Source: Neurospora tetrasperma FGSC 2508
Lineage: Eukaryota; Ascomycota; Sordariomycetes; Sordariales; Sordariaceae
DNA length: 64,000 bases
Direction: 5' to 3'
Assembly (NCBI RefSeq): GCF_000213175.1
Contig: NW_009799104.1
Location: 1,736,668 to 1,800,667 of the forward strand
Below the pieces are notes generated by a model. That model was given only the letters and a program-made list of their open reading frames with translations. It ran no database searches and was not told where the DNA came from. A program made the position numbers and the translations under genes. Positions 9,281 through 20,058 of this stretch are shown here, piece after piece; position 1 is the stretch's first letter, and each line of letters starts with the position of its first letter.

Positions 9281-12200
9281 ATGAGCGGCCAAATGACCAG
9301 GGCCGAACGATTCGAGGACGAGAAGCGGAGAATCATCGAGAGTTGCTTCAACAAGAGAGATGAGGACGGCTCCAGTAGGCACGCCACAAGACGAAGCAAT
9401 AACAAGAACAAGGCGACAGAAGGCATTGACAATGATGAACTAGCTATCGAAACCTACATCACCCATATCCGCATCACCGAGTTCTCGACACACCCGACCT
9501 CGCCCCCGCCGCCCCAGGCACGAACCCCTAATACCGAAAAGCCTCGCATCATCATCGTCGCCGTGCGCAAGTCCGGCCGCGTGCGCCTACACAAGTCCAA
9601 GGAGAACCCCAATGGCACCTTTTCCATCGGCAAGACATGGTTCCTCGACGACCTCTCCGACATCGAGTCCTTCACCAGCCCGACCGCCAGCACCAACTTC
9701 CGTGAGTGGGCCGGCGATGTGGGCTTCATCGTCACCCTGGGGAAGCCATACTACTGGCAGGCCCAGACCGACAAGGAGAAGAAGTTCTTCATTGCCAGTC
9801 TGATCAAGATCTTCGGCAAGTATACTGGCGGCCGCGTGCCGAGACTGATAGGCTTCGACCAGCGCGAACTCGACCAAGTGTTGGGTGGTGCCCAGGCGCC
9901 GAGGCGACCAGCAGATAGGGGCCCGCCTTCGAGATCCGGCACCCAGATCGACCAGCAAGGGGCTACCCCTCCTCTTTCGAGGTCGGCCACATTCGATAAA
10001 CCACCCTCGCGATCGGGGCCCTTGGACAACCCTCCCTCGAGATCTGCTACCTTTGATCTTCCTCCTTCGCGATCCGGCATCTTGGACCCTGCTCTTAGTA
10101 GCGGCAATGTCTCCGCAACATCTGGATATGGCTCCTTCCCACCTCCAGTCGCCGGACCACCGCCCTCCGCGCCTCCTCCTGGACCTCCTCCTAGCCGCCC
10201 GGTTCCCGAAAGAATGCCTTCCCGCACTAACTTGGCTCCCAACAGCAAAGACAGGGGACCGTCGCCATCCAGGAGCATTGAGTCAAGCAATGTGAGGTCG
10301 CAGGAGCAACTACCGCTGCGGAGGATGAACTCCAACCAGAGTCAGGATTCAAGGGCACCTTCGTTGGCGACAAGAACCGAGGATAGCTCTAGTCTCCGTC
10401 CAGGATCTAGAGCTGGTACTGGAGACTCTAAAGTTACCACTCCTGAACCCGCCACGGCCCCGACACCTTCTGTACCGGCTGAGGCTCCGGCGAGGAAGCG
10501 ACCACCCATGGATCCTCTACGCCCATTGCAGCTTGACAGCGGTCTGGTTCCAGCACCGTTGATGAGTCCTGCTCTACGTAGTCCTGGTTTACGTGGACGG
10601 GGAGACCCGGTCCTGCCTCCTCCGCGAAGTGTGGATCGTATGATCCCTCGCAAGAACTCCATACTCACCCAAAACGAGCCGCAGCGGGCGCCATCCCCTG
10701 CCCCACCTGTGGCCGACCAAGTGGTTACACCCATCGAACCCAGGAAAATTGAGCTCCCCGTGAGCGTGGCTCCTAGTCCCACCGTGAGCACGCCTAGCGC
10801 TTCGATCAAGTCACCCATCTCTGAGGCCATGACCGACTCCCCACGAACGGACGAGGAGAGTCGACCGGGTCTCGGACCCATGATCAAATCCAAAAAGTCC
10901 AGGGGACAGATTGCGGGCGCTATCTGGAAGGCGGCAACGGCAGCGTCTGCCTTTAAGCCGAGGCCTGGCGGTGCAGCTGATCGTCTACGAAACTTGACCA
11001 AAAATCCCGAAGGGCCAGACGGCATCACTAGTGTTGTCCCGGCACCTCCCAAGCCAACTCCCCCGCAAAAGCAGGATCAAGCGGCCCCTGTTGGTCAGGC
11101 AAAGCCAGCTGATGGGAAGGCTGGAGTTCCCGAGGTGAAGGTGACAGATTCCAAGGGCAAGGCGGAGGATGCGCCCAAGGACAAGAAGAAGGACGAAGCG
11201 CTTGAGCCTGAGGAACCGCGGCGGGCGATTGTTGCTGGCAACGATATCAAGTACCTTACCTCACTCGGCATCGACCCCTCTATCCTCGATACCAAAACGA
11301 CCGAGTTTGCCAAATGGCTGGACTACTTTGGCTGGGTGCCCGGTAAGCAGATGCGGTCTCGCAACTTTGACGAGATGAGGATCGATGTCGACCGCGAGCT
11401 CAGCAAGGCCCAGGCGGGCGGCTGGTTGGCGCGCTTCCAGGAGGAGGATGAGAGGGTGGATGCTATCAAGAAGGGCATCGACGTGGCGCTTGCCGAGTGT
11501 GACGAGCTTGATAACTTGCTTACACTGTACAGTGTCGAGCTATCTGTAAGTTACTACGCTCATATCACCGTGGTTTGGTTGCTAACATGTCGCAGACACT
11601 CTCGGACGATATTGCCTATATCGAAGCCCAAGGCCAAGGTCTCCAGGTCCAGGCTGCAAACCAGAAGCTACTCAAGAAGGAATTGGAGTCTTTGTTGGCT
11701 ACATGCGCCATCAGCGAGTCGGATCTCGCCGCTCTGAAGGTTGCGCCACTTGAGACTGCAACCGGCGTGGAGGAGATTGAATCAGCCCTTGTCGCATTAT
11801 TCAAGGCCATGACGAAGATTGATCCCGCAATGGGTGCTATCGAAGGACGCAGGAGCGAGGATGGAAGCGGTGGCCAAGCCATGGGCCTCAACAGCGACTA
11901 TGGAAACATGCGCATCGTTCAGGAGAAGAGGGAGATGTACATGGCAGAGAGCACCATGTTCATGCGCAGACTGACCGAGTTCATGGCACGACGATTCGAG
12001 GATGCATTCCGGGCCACCAAGATGGCGTTGGATAACGCGCTCTCGAAGAAGGTCGACCCTCGTAACCATGAAGCTGGCAGGGATATCCTCTGGATGTACA
12101 GTCCGCTTATTCTTTACGCCAAGGAAGTCGATGTTGCCAACTGGGACCGCATTATGCAGATATACCAAGACATCAGCCATCCGATTTACAGGGCCGAGTT

Positions 12201-13909
12201 CAAGGATGCGATGGATTCATGGAAGAAGAACGCGAGGAAGATGACGGGCGAAGAGACGGCCGAACTGCTATTCACTTCAGGACAAGATAAGAAGGACGAA
12301 GGCCTTGCCAACACGGCAAGAAAGCTTACCGTCAAGCGAAGTCAGACACTGGCGAGAACCCTCCGCTCACAGGTCGGTGAAGGAAAAGCCGGCACTGCTG
12401 TGGACAAGACTCTGGATAGCAGGGCTCTCCCTTACGAAGCGTTTGCTGGCGTTCTGGACGATCTTCTTCCCCTGGTGGAGATGGAGCAAAACTTTGTCAT
12501 TGACTTTTTCCATGCCTCGACTCTGGAGCAGGTCGATTTCCCCGATCTCGTGGTTGCGTCCAGGCCTCAGGACCGTCGCGGAAACGATCTCAAACGCCAT
12601 CGCATGATGGAACCGGATCGTGATCTGGCCCGCAGGATCACCCGTGCCATGGAGGTCATCTTTATGTTCTTTGATAAGAACTTGCAGAACCTGATGGACT
12701 GGGTGTTGATGATGGATCCTTTGTAAGTCTGCTTACGTCTTTTATGTGATGTTTCTTGCTGACTGTTTCATTAGACAAGGAGTTGGTGTTTTGGCCACGC
12801 TGGAGCGCAAGATGGCCGATATCAGCCAATCCAACCAAGACTACCTCAACACCGTTCTACAAAAGCTTCATGGTAACCTCGAAGGCAAGTTCAAAAAGTT
12901 TGTCGACGAGCAGGTGCGCGCCATCGAGGAGACCAAGGTCAAGATCAAGAAGCGCAAGGGCGTCATCCACTTCATGCGCATCTTCCCCCAGTTCTCTGCG
13001 GCCGTCGAGAACATGCTCTCCTCTAGCGCTGCTGCCGTCGGCAACACCATGGAATCGCCCGTCTCTGCCAGCAACCTTACCGTCCGCCGCATGATCGACC
13101 GCGAGTACGACCGCATCATCAAGACCATGTTCGATTCGCTCAAGGTCATTGCGCGCGAGAACCCAGCCGTGGCTCTCCCGGTCACCGGCGGCGGTGGCGG
13201 CGGCAACTCCAGCTTCCCGTCCTTCCCCGGAAGCAGCGCTGCCTCCATGATCAGCAGCGTCAACATTAGCAGCTTGCGCGGCTCCTCGGGCGCCGACACG
13301 GAAGAGGACAAGGAAGCCCTCAACTTCCACATCCTGCTCATTGAAAACATGAACCACTTCATCGAGGAGGTCGACAACCCCAAGGGCCTCGAGGTGCTCG
13401 ACGACTGGCGCGAGGCTGCCCAGCAGGAGCTCGCAGAGCACTTGAACCTCTACACCAACACTGTCATGCGTAGACCGTTGGGTAAGCTGCTCGAGTACCT
13501 CGAGAATGTCGAGGCTCAGCTGGCGGCCGGCAAGAACCCCGGCGCTGTGGCCGCGCAGACGAATACCTCCAAGTCCGCGTTCAACAAAGTCTTGAGCGGG
13601 TATGATGGGAAGGAAGTCCGCAAGGGTATTGAAACGCTGAGGAAGAGAGTGGAGAAGCACTTTGGCGGCGATGATGACGCCCCCGGTGGCGACGGCGCGA
13701 GCGCGATTACTACTGGTAGCAACGGATCTAGGGTGGTGGGTGGGGGTAACAGAGGTCTGGTGATGAGGGTGTTGAAGGAGTGCGAGAGGTTCTACGGCGA
13801 GGTGGACATAAGGGTGGCAAAGATTACGACCGAGGTATATGGCGGTGAGGTGTTGTGGGAGTGGCCGAGAGCGGAGGTGAAGAGTGCGTTCAGTCAAGCG
13901 GGAAGGTGA
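9281..13909 (+). CDS. sec3: Exocyst complex component Sec3
   Basis: Sec3 is a subunit of the octameric exocyst that tethers secretory vesicles at the plasma membrane, in hyphae at the growing tip. Exons are 9281-11545, 11596-12722 and 12775-13909. The introns are 50 bp (GTAAGT, branch GCTAAC, CGCAG) and 52 bp (GTAAGT, branch CTGAC, TTAG). The product is 1508 residues. Residues about 45-200 form the Sec3 PIP2-binding PH-like domain (VAVRKSGRVRLHKSKENPNG, then TWFLDDLSDIE and YYWQAQTDKEKKFFIASLIKI). A Pro/Ser-rich disordered linker of roughly 400 residues includes five tandem xPPSRSxxxD units. Next come the coiled coil (about 755-900) and the helical exocyst C-terminal domain. The start codon has a good context (CACAATGAG). 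The splice joins restore VELS-TLSDD and MDPL-QGVGV. Confidence 0.93.
9905..10090 (+). repeat. Five tandem 10-11-residue PPSRS repeats in Sec3
   Basis: The coding repeat contains GPPSRSGTQID, TPPLSRSATFD, KPPSRSGPLD, NPPSRSATFD and LPPSRSGILD-like units, corresponding to about residues 209-268 of Sec3. It is low-complexity and Ser-rich, and could be phosphorylated (inference). Confidence 0.7.
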
Positions 13910-15290
13910 GTGGGTGAGTTAGTTGAGATGGTCAGAAGGAGAGAGGAAATGTTGTTGTAGTTACCCGATGAATAATCTCGGGGTTTTGGAATGCATATTA
14001 TATATATTATTATTATTTGGCGTGTTGCCCGGCTTTGGTGTCTTTAGAGGGTACTCGGGGGGCAATAAAGGAGACCATGAGGTGGATTCAAACCATTTTA
14101 GTTTGACTTTGTAGACAATGATTGATATGGAGTCGCAGCAAAGGAAGAAATAGAGATAATGTAGGTAACTTGTAATCGTGGTTGTCGAAGAAGTAGCAAG
14201 ACGGATATGGTTTGAGTAGGTAAGGTCACGAGTTCCTGTTCGGTGAGCTTACCTATTACTACCTCTACAGTATTGTTTGCCGCGCCGCTTCTTTCGTCAA
14301 CCTCTCCTTACGGCTTGGTATTAGAAGATCGTTTCCCAGTCTTCTCCAGCACCTTTTGTCAACACCCAATTCATCTTAGACTACCGTGCTGTTCGCATAC
14401 CATAGAGAAGATGAAGAGCTCGTCGGCGGTTTCACTTCAATTCTTTCCCTGCTGAGTAGGTCGCCTCGCTACCCCTGCGAATATCCAGTACCCCCCCTCT
14501 GGCCCGACAGGAAGCTTTTGCTGTTCAGCCCCATGAGATCTAGCGAAGCGTCTGTCCAAGGAGTGGGGCTGCTCACGATGTTACAATAGGCATGGACGTT
14601 TCAAAGATGCCTTGTCCTATGATATTTCACTGGTCAGAAAAAAAAAGCGTTGAACAGCAGTCCAGCCCAATCCAATGACAAACCGAATGCACCAAACAGC
14701 AACTTTTTGGTCATCCTATCAAACAGATATCAGTCGCTCGTGATTTCCCATTGCTTCGTTGCGTTACATTGGGATCTTACACCTACAACTCAGCTGTTTT
14801 AGGCACCTATTCCCAAATAGGCAGCTAGATCTAACGGTAACACAGCAGAGCGGCAGGGCAAGGTAGTGTAGCAGGGTTCGAGATTCTTTCATCGTCGGTG
14901 ACAGACTCCAGAGGGATTGGTTGTGGGCTCATGATGATGACGCCTGGAAAGGGAAGGAAGAAAAAAGAGAGGAGGGGGAAGGTGTATATAACGATTCCAT
15001 GAGCCCACCCCTCATTCAGTACACAAAGCACTTTGTTTTTTTGTTTCTCTTAACTACCTCGAAGCACCAGAATACCCAGTCCAGTCAGTCATTGATAAAT
15101 ACAATCACCAAAAACGCCTCAACGTCTCTACTTCCCCCTCCCATCCCTCCTCTTGGCCTGACTTCAATACAACAACCGACAACCAACTACAAGAAAGATC
15201 TTGGACATACCTACACACCTTACCATACCACCAAAACAAAACTTCACCAAAAGAAAAAAAAACCCCTTCTTGAGAGAAGAAATAAACACA
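13910..15290. other. SEC3 3' flank and promoter of the GPI-like gene
   Basis: No supported gene lies in this 1.4 kb. The left part is an AT-rich 3' flank (TATTATATATATTATTATT near 13996-14014). The right part is a long A/C-rich leader before the start at 15291. Small open frames here show no domain. Confidence 0.45.
14985..14991 (+). promoter_or_regulatory. Candidate TATA box
   Basis: TATATAA lies about 300 bp before the start of the small GPI-anchor-like gene, followed by a C/A-rich sequence typical of a fungal 5' UTR. Its role is inferred. Confidence 0.4.
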
Positions 15291-15686
15291 ATGCGCTCCC
15301 ACCTCCTTCCTCTCCTCCTCGCCGCAACAGCAGCACCCACAACCACCCTCGCCTCTGGCAACCTCCCAAACAACAACATGAACATGAACATGTACCCCCG
15401 CCAACCTCAAGACGTATTTACGATCCAGACCAACACTGACGCCAACAATGGCTTGGTGCCCATCACCACCACTACGACTACTGAATCAACTTGGCACACG
15501 GTGCCTAGTACTACTACTACTGCTGCCGTTGTGGACACAGCTACGGTGACGGCTACGACGACATCGACAACGTCGACAAGTACTGCTGGGGCTGCGAGGG
15601 TTACGGGGGTTACGGGGGTTACGGGGGTAGTGGGAGCGATGGGAGCGGTGGGGGTTTTGGTTGTTGGATTGGTGGGAGGTTTGTAA
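15291..15686 (+). CDS. Small Thr-rich secreted protein, probable GPI anchor
   Basis: A 131-residue ORF. I chose ATG 15291 because it has a good context (ACACAATGCG) and opens directly into a signal peptide (MRSHLLPLLLAATAAPTTTLA). An upstream in-frame extension is A/C-rich leader. The mature part is Asn/Met-rich and then strongly Thr-rich (TTTTTTES, TTTTAAVV, TTSTTSTST), as expected for an O-mannosylated wall or surface protein. The C-terminus after AGAAR is a hydrophobic Gly/Val tail, which fits a GPI-attachment signal with the omega site near Gly/Ala. Part of the tail is built from a 9-bp tandem repeat. No known domain is visible and the function is unknown. A cell-wall or plasma-membrane location is an inference from the two terminal signals. 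Confidence 0.6.
   Translation: MRSHLLPLLLAATAAPTTTLASGNLPNNNMNMNMYPRQPQDVFTIQTNTDANNGLVPITTTTTTESTWHTVPSTTTTAAVVDTATVTATTTSTTSTSTAGAARVTGVTGVTGVVGAMGAVGVLVVGLVGGL
15600..15626 (+). repeat. 9-bp tandem repeat x3 (GTTACGGGG)
   Basis: Three perfect copies of GTTACGGGG (15600-15608, 15609-15617, 15618-15626) encode the VTG-VTG-VTG run in the hydrophobic tail of the GPI-like protein. Confidence 0.9.
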
Positions 15687-16224
15687 ATGAATGTGGGGGA
15701 AAGAAAGGGAAGAGAGGGAGGGTGGGGTTGGTGAAGATGGAAAGAGAAAAATAGGAAGGATGTTGTTTTTTATGATGCCTTTGAGAGATGGTTTTGGGGG
15801 TTTGGCTTCACTAATGCGACTGATCGATCGAAACAGTATGATTGAAATAATAATATAAAAAGTACATGACTTGTATACACAGCTGGAAGCATTCTGCTTC
15901 TTTTGGATGATATTCACAATACTTGGCGTGTGAATCTACATACCGTAGGTGTACTAGCCGTCCTCATGCACATACGACATCATATACAGGTTCTCAAACC
16001 AGAGACCCAAGCCATCACAAAGGCACCCATTCATCATAACCCTTCGCTAACCCTTTGTCAACCCTTTCCCAACCTGTTTCCAACATGTACAATATCCCAA
16101 CATAACCTGTTTCCATTGGGTTCGTAACCGGTTGATGACCTGTTCGTAACCAGTTCCAACTCCATTCATTAAGGGTACAAATTACCTACACCGACCCACC
16201 CCCTCAGAACTCTTAGGTAATGGT
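15687..16224. other. Convergent 3' flanks with degenerate AACC-TGTT repeats
   Basis: No gene is seen between two converging genes. From about 16035 to 16160 the sequence is a loose repeat of AACCCTTT/AACCTGTTTCC-like units (for example around 16036, 16060, 16070, 16105, 16125 and 16146). Confidence 0.5.
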
Positions 16225-19200
16225 TCAGTTCAAGTCCCCGTCATCCTCACTCGCCGTCTCATCTTCATCCACATCCTCCTCAGAATCCCAAGCCACCAAC
16301 TCAGGCGGCGGCCTAACCCCCTCGACATCCACCAACAAGCTATCCGGGGCCAAAGACGCAAGAGCTTGGGAACTCATTGGTAGCCGTTCCGTGCCTCCTC
16401 TACCACTGCCACTACCACTGCCAGGAGTTCTCCTCCCCCCTCTGGTACGATTCCTCGTGCCAGTAGGCGTGGTGCTGTTACTACTTTCTCCATGATGAAA
16501 ATCCAGAGGCTCCGGTATCGAAGAAGAAGACAACAGAATATGGGAATCATCAACGTCATCAGGTATCGCTGGTCTAATAACCGAGGACTCGGAGGCGGTG
16601 ACGGATTCGGAGAGGGCTTGACTTCTGACGCTACCTTGACCCCTTCCTCTACCTGTACCAACTACGCCTCTGCCCCGACTGAGTTGGGGCAGCGAAGACT
16701 CTTCCTGTTCGTCCTCCTCCGGCCTGGTCGGAATAATAGGACTAGACGGCCCGCTGGCGGTCGTCGCTTGCGAGGGGCGGGCGGTGTTGTAATTGGGGTT
16801 GTTATGACCGGCACCGAAACCGATAGTTGAAGCGCGGGCAGTGGTGGCTTTGTTGAGTTTAGCAAGGGCGCTCGTAGTGATTTTACTACCGCCACGGGGT
16901 TTAGCAGGTGAGGGAGGTGGTGGCATTGAGGCCTTTTCTTGTAAAGCCTTTGTTGTTGTTTTTGTCTTTGTAATCTGCCTTTCGTCGAATTCCTGCTGAA
17001 GCTGACTACTCGTTAGACGTTGGCTCTGGCGACGGGTTTGGCGTGTCTCAGTTTCAAATTGGCTTTGAATAGCCTGACTACTGCGACTACCGCTGCTTTT
17101 GCGGCCGGCGCTGGTTTTTGAAGCTGAAGTCGAAGTTGAAGTTGAAGCTACAGTTGACCGTGAGCGAGGAGGCAGGGCAGGAGGAGGGGTTTTCATCCCT
17201 TCCTTGCCGAGATCAAGGTCAAGGTCATCGTCATCTTCCTCCATCTCTAGCGCCGCGAAGTGGAACTTCTTTGTGACCTGTACTTGTTTCTTCGTAACCT
17301 TGGTCACCGTCATCCGAGGTTGACTAGACCTCGTTGTCCGACCTTGACTCGAAGTCACCTGTGCAGGAGGAGGTCTTTGTGGGCTGGAAGTTATCCTTGA
17401 ATCGTGTCGTAACAGTGCTCCTCCTTGGCCGGGGGGTCTCGCGTCATCCGAGAGCATCATCTGCGTCGAGCGCATGATATCGCTTCTCAACTGCTGCTCC
17501 AGCTGCTGGGAGACAGATTCCCCATGGTCGGGTTGACTGTCTGTCGTCTCTCCTGCCCCCTCCACCGTCCCACCCATCTCCTCACCCTCTTCATCTCCTT
17601 CTTCAATAGCCTCAAGCCTGCCTCCCTCATCTTCCCCATCCTTTCCGTCTTCCTCACCATCCTCCGCAAAAAGCGCACATCTCAAATTTGCCAATAAATC
17701 GCCCACCGCCGCCGGTGGCAACAGCCGATACCTCGTCGGTAGGCCTTTCCCAAACCCATGCTCCTCCAACTCATCCTTCTTGACCGGATCATTGAGCTGA
17801 TACACCTGCAAGAGCTTGTGCGCGAACTTGTTGGGCGTGGTAGTCGCCGCAGCCTCACTACTACTTCTCCCACTGCTAACAACACGACCACTCCCACTCC
17901 CACTCATGCCAAGGACAACACTAACACTCTCACCCCTATTGAACTCCTCATTCCCCACCCCACTCGCCCCCTCAATTTCCCCCGGCTTCCTTGCATCTCC
18001 TAGCGTAGCCATATACTTCACCTCGTTCACCGGCTCTGTGGCATAAAACCACGCCCTAACGGCAGGCAGCACATGCGGGCGGAACTCGTGGTCTCGCGTG
18101 CCCGCTACAATCTCCTCGAGATGGTGAGCCGGCACGACGATGATGACGTCAGAGGTATCGGTGGGCGGGCCCATGGCGCGAATGACCTCCATGGGGACTC
18201 GCTGGGATTCAAGACCCTGGCTGTAGAGCTGGGAACGTTGGGTTTGCCGCTGGGTGTGACGTTGGGAGCGCTGGGAGCGGATGATGGGTCCAGATGGTGA
18301 TGCCTTTTGGCGAGGGGAGATTTTTGAAAAGCGGGTGGTCTTGCGGTGTGGGGTTTCTTTGAGGACTTCTTCTTCTTCATCTTCGGCCTGTTGGTCTTGA
18401 TCCTTCTCTGCTGCCTTTCCGGTGCTTTGGGGTGGGAGCTCGATTTGTACCTTGCGTCGGCCGGCGGCGGAGGGCGGGGATGGCTTCTTAGTGGTAGCCG
18501 ACTTGCGATGGGGTGTCTCTTTCAGCACCTCTTCGCCGGTGGCATTGCCGTCGTCGCTCATGGAAGGCAGCTCAATTTGCACCTTTTGTTTCGCAGTCGG
18601 GGTGCGGGTGATGTGCGACTGGTCATTGCTATGTGTTGTGTCCGGAATGGGCTGATTGACAGCAGCATGCTGGCTAGAATTTCCGAGCTCGCGGCTCGCT
18701 TGCGGTGAACTACTCAGCACTGGTGATAGGGAACTCTCGTCGCTATCGTAGTCCATGTCTTCGGCGCTGGATGATGGTATCTCCCGAGGCCGCTCACTGC
18801 GCCTAGCCGTGGGCGTTGGTGTACCCTGTTCCTCCATCTCCTCATCTGCTTTCTCCTCTTCATTTTCCTCCGCATGTGGCTGCTCTTTAGGAGTACGGTT
18901 CTCCTTTGCCGAGTCCGGCGGGGGCACTATAACTCTCTGGTTCGTGGGCGTCTTCGCGATCCTGCTCATAGCAGGTGATGAACCAAAACTCTCAAGGTCA
19001 TCATCCGAATCTGGAATCTCAACAAATGCCCGTTTCTTCCCGCTGCTTCCCTTCACTGCCGATGACCCAGCTCTCGGTTTTGTTGGCGTAGCCTGCTCCT
19101 CGCCTTCTGAGAAGCCCGATTCATTGTCGTCTCCCTCCTCAGGAACAGGAAGTTCGGCTAGTGGCTGACGCTTGGGCTTACTCCTGATTGACATGGGAGT

Positions 19201-20058
19201 CTTCCTGAGCGGAGAGGGTGATTGATGTATGGAGAAGGGACTACTACCTCCTATACTATAGGAGTCCTGGATTTCCAGATTTCTGGGTAGTTTGGAGATG
19301 GTTTCGAGTGTGGGGGCGGGCGCGCCGGTATTAGTCGACTTGTTCTTTAGAGGTGACCTGTAGGGTCCAATAGGACTGTATTCACTGTTTCCCAGCATGG
19401 GTGTGAACGGTGTTGGTTGCGAAGATGGGACCTCATCTATGTTGACCTTGATCCTCTGGGTACTGGGTGTGTGCGGTACTGCCGATGCTTCTTCCTTGGC
19501 TTTTGCTTTCCCTTTGGCCTTGGCTTTCTTCCCCTTGACACTCTTTGGTTTCTTGGCCACTGGCTTCTTTTGCGATTCACGTTTCGGTGACTCCTCTTTG
19601 GGCAGATTATACACGTCGTCCAGATGATCTTGTTCGTCTTCATCATCTCCTTCGTCCTGCGAGTCCTTAATCAACAAGTCCTCCTTGTCGTCCTCGTCGC
19701 CCTCCTTGCCAGACAGGAACTGGGTAAGTGTTTGGGTGTGGAAAGATGAACTCGGGTTGGGAGTGTCGCCCATTGTCTTCCTTCGCTTGGAGTCTCGTCC
19801 TTTCTTCTTGGCCGGAACGGGTGTTTCGAGCGTTTCCAACAGCTCGGAGCCGTCGGTGTCTGGTTGCATGGCCAGAGGGAAGCCGATCTGGGTCAAAGTC
19901 TGCTGTCGCAAAGCGGTTCGTGAAGGGGTTCTTTTGCCATATGTCTTGACAACTCGGCTTCGGGCAGGAAAGTGGACTTGTTGCGGGATGGGTGACGAGT
20001 GGTATTCGCGTGATGTCGTCTGGCGAAGGCGATCTCGAGCTCTCGTTTGGGGCGCCAT
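16225..20058 (-). CDS. Large disordered nuclear-type protein with ASCH/PUA-like domain
   Basis: A single-exon gene of 1277 residues with ATG at 20058. Most of it is low-complexity: Ser/Pro/Lys/Glu-rich, with acidic stretches and many SQ/TQ pairs. One folded region stands out at about residues 620-795. It begins EVIRAMGPPTDTSDVII and contains HHLEEIVAGTRDHEFR, VRAWFYATEPVNEVKYMATLG and a closing VGDLLANLRCALF. This resembles the ASCH/EVE (PUA-like) fold, where a beta strand is followed by the conserved G-(x)-ELR-type turn and a YATxP strand. Such domains bind RNA or modified bases, so a nucleic-acid role is inferred. Two QTLTQ motifs lie near the N-terminus (about residues 53 and 110), and an internal duplication lies at about 490-570. 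Basic patches suggest nuclear import. I do not know a name for it. Confidence 0.65.
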   Translation of the reverse strand: MAPQTRARDRLRQTTSREYHSSPIPQQVHFPARSRVVKTYGKRTPSRTALRQQTLTQIGFPLAMQPDTDGSELLETLETPVPAKKKGRDSKRRKTMGDTPNPSSSFHTQTLTQFLSGKEGDEDDKEDLLIKDSQDEGDDEDEQDHLDDVYNLPKEESPKRESQKKPVAKKPKSVKGKKAKAKGKAKAKEEASAVPHTPSTQRIKVNIDEVPSSQPTPFTPMLGNSEYSPIGPYRSPLKNKSTNTGAPAPTLETISKLPRNLEIQDSYSIGGSSPFSIHQSPSPLRKTPMSIRSKPKRQPLAELPVPEEGDDNESGFSEGEEQATPTKPRAGSSAVKGSSGKKRAFVEIPDSDDDLESFGSSPAMSRIAKTPTNQRVIVPPPDSAKENRTPKEQPHAEENEEEKADEEMEEQGTPTPTARRSERPREIPSSSAEDMDYDSDESSLSPVLSSSPQASRELGNSSQHAAVNQPIPDTTHSNDQSHITRTPTAKQKVQIELPSMSDDGNATGEEVLKETPHRKSATTKKPSPPSAAGRRKVQIELPPQSTGKAAEKDQDQQAEDEEEEVLKETPHRKTTRFSKISPRQKASPSGPIIRSQRSQRHTQRQTQRSQLYSQGLESQRVPMEVIRAMGPPTDTSDVIIVVPAHHLEEIVAGTRDHEFRPHVLPAVRAWFYATEPVNEVKYMATLGDARKPGEIEGASGVGNEEFNRGESVSVVLGMSGSGSGRVVSSGRSSSEAAATTTPNKFAHKLLQVYQLNDPVKKDELEEHGFGKGLPTRYRLLPPAAVGDLLANLRCALFAEDGEEDGKDGEDEGGRLEAIEEGDEEGEEMGGTVEGAGETTDSQPDHGESVSQQLEQQLRSDIMRSTQMMLSDDARPPGQGGALLRHDSRITSSPQRPPPAQVTSSQGRTTRSSQPRMTVTKVTKKQVQVTKKFHFAALEMEEDDDDLDLDLGKEGMKTPPPALPPRSRSTVASTSTSTSASKTSAGRKSSGSRSSQAIQSQFETETRQTRRQSQRLTSSQLQQEFDERQITKTKTTTKALQEKASMPPPPSPAKPRGGSKITTSALAKLNKATTARASTIGFGAGHNNPNYNTARPSQATTASGPSSPIIPTRPEEDEQEESSLPQLSRGRGVVGTGRGRGQGSVRSQALSESVTASESSVIRPAIPDDVDDSHILLSSSSIPEPLDFHHGESSNSTTPTGTRNRTRGGRRTPGSGSGSGRGGTERLPMSSQALASLAPDSLLVDVEGVRPPPELVAWDSEEDVDEDETASEDDGDLN

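Noticed and set aside
12857-13897. 346-codon minus-strand ORF opposite SEC3 exon 3
   Set aside because: Antisense shadow; the plus-strand frame continues the Sec3 C-terminal domain.
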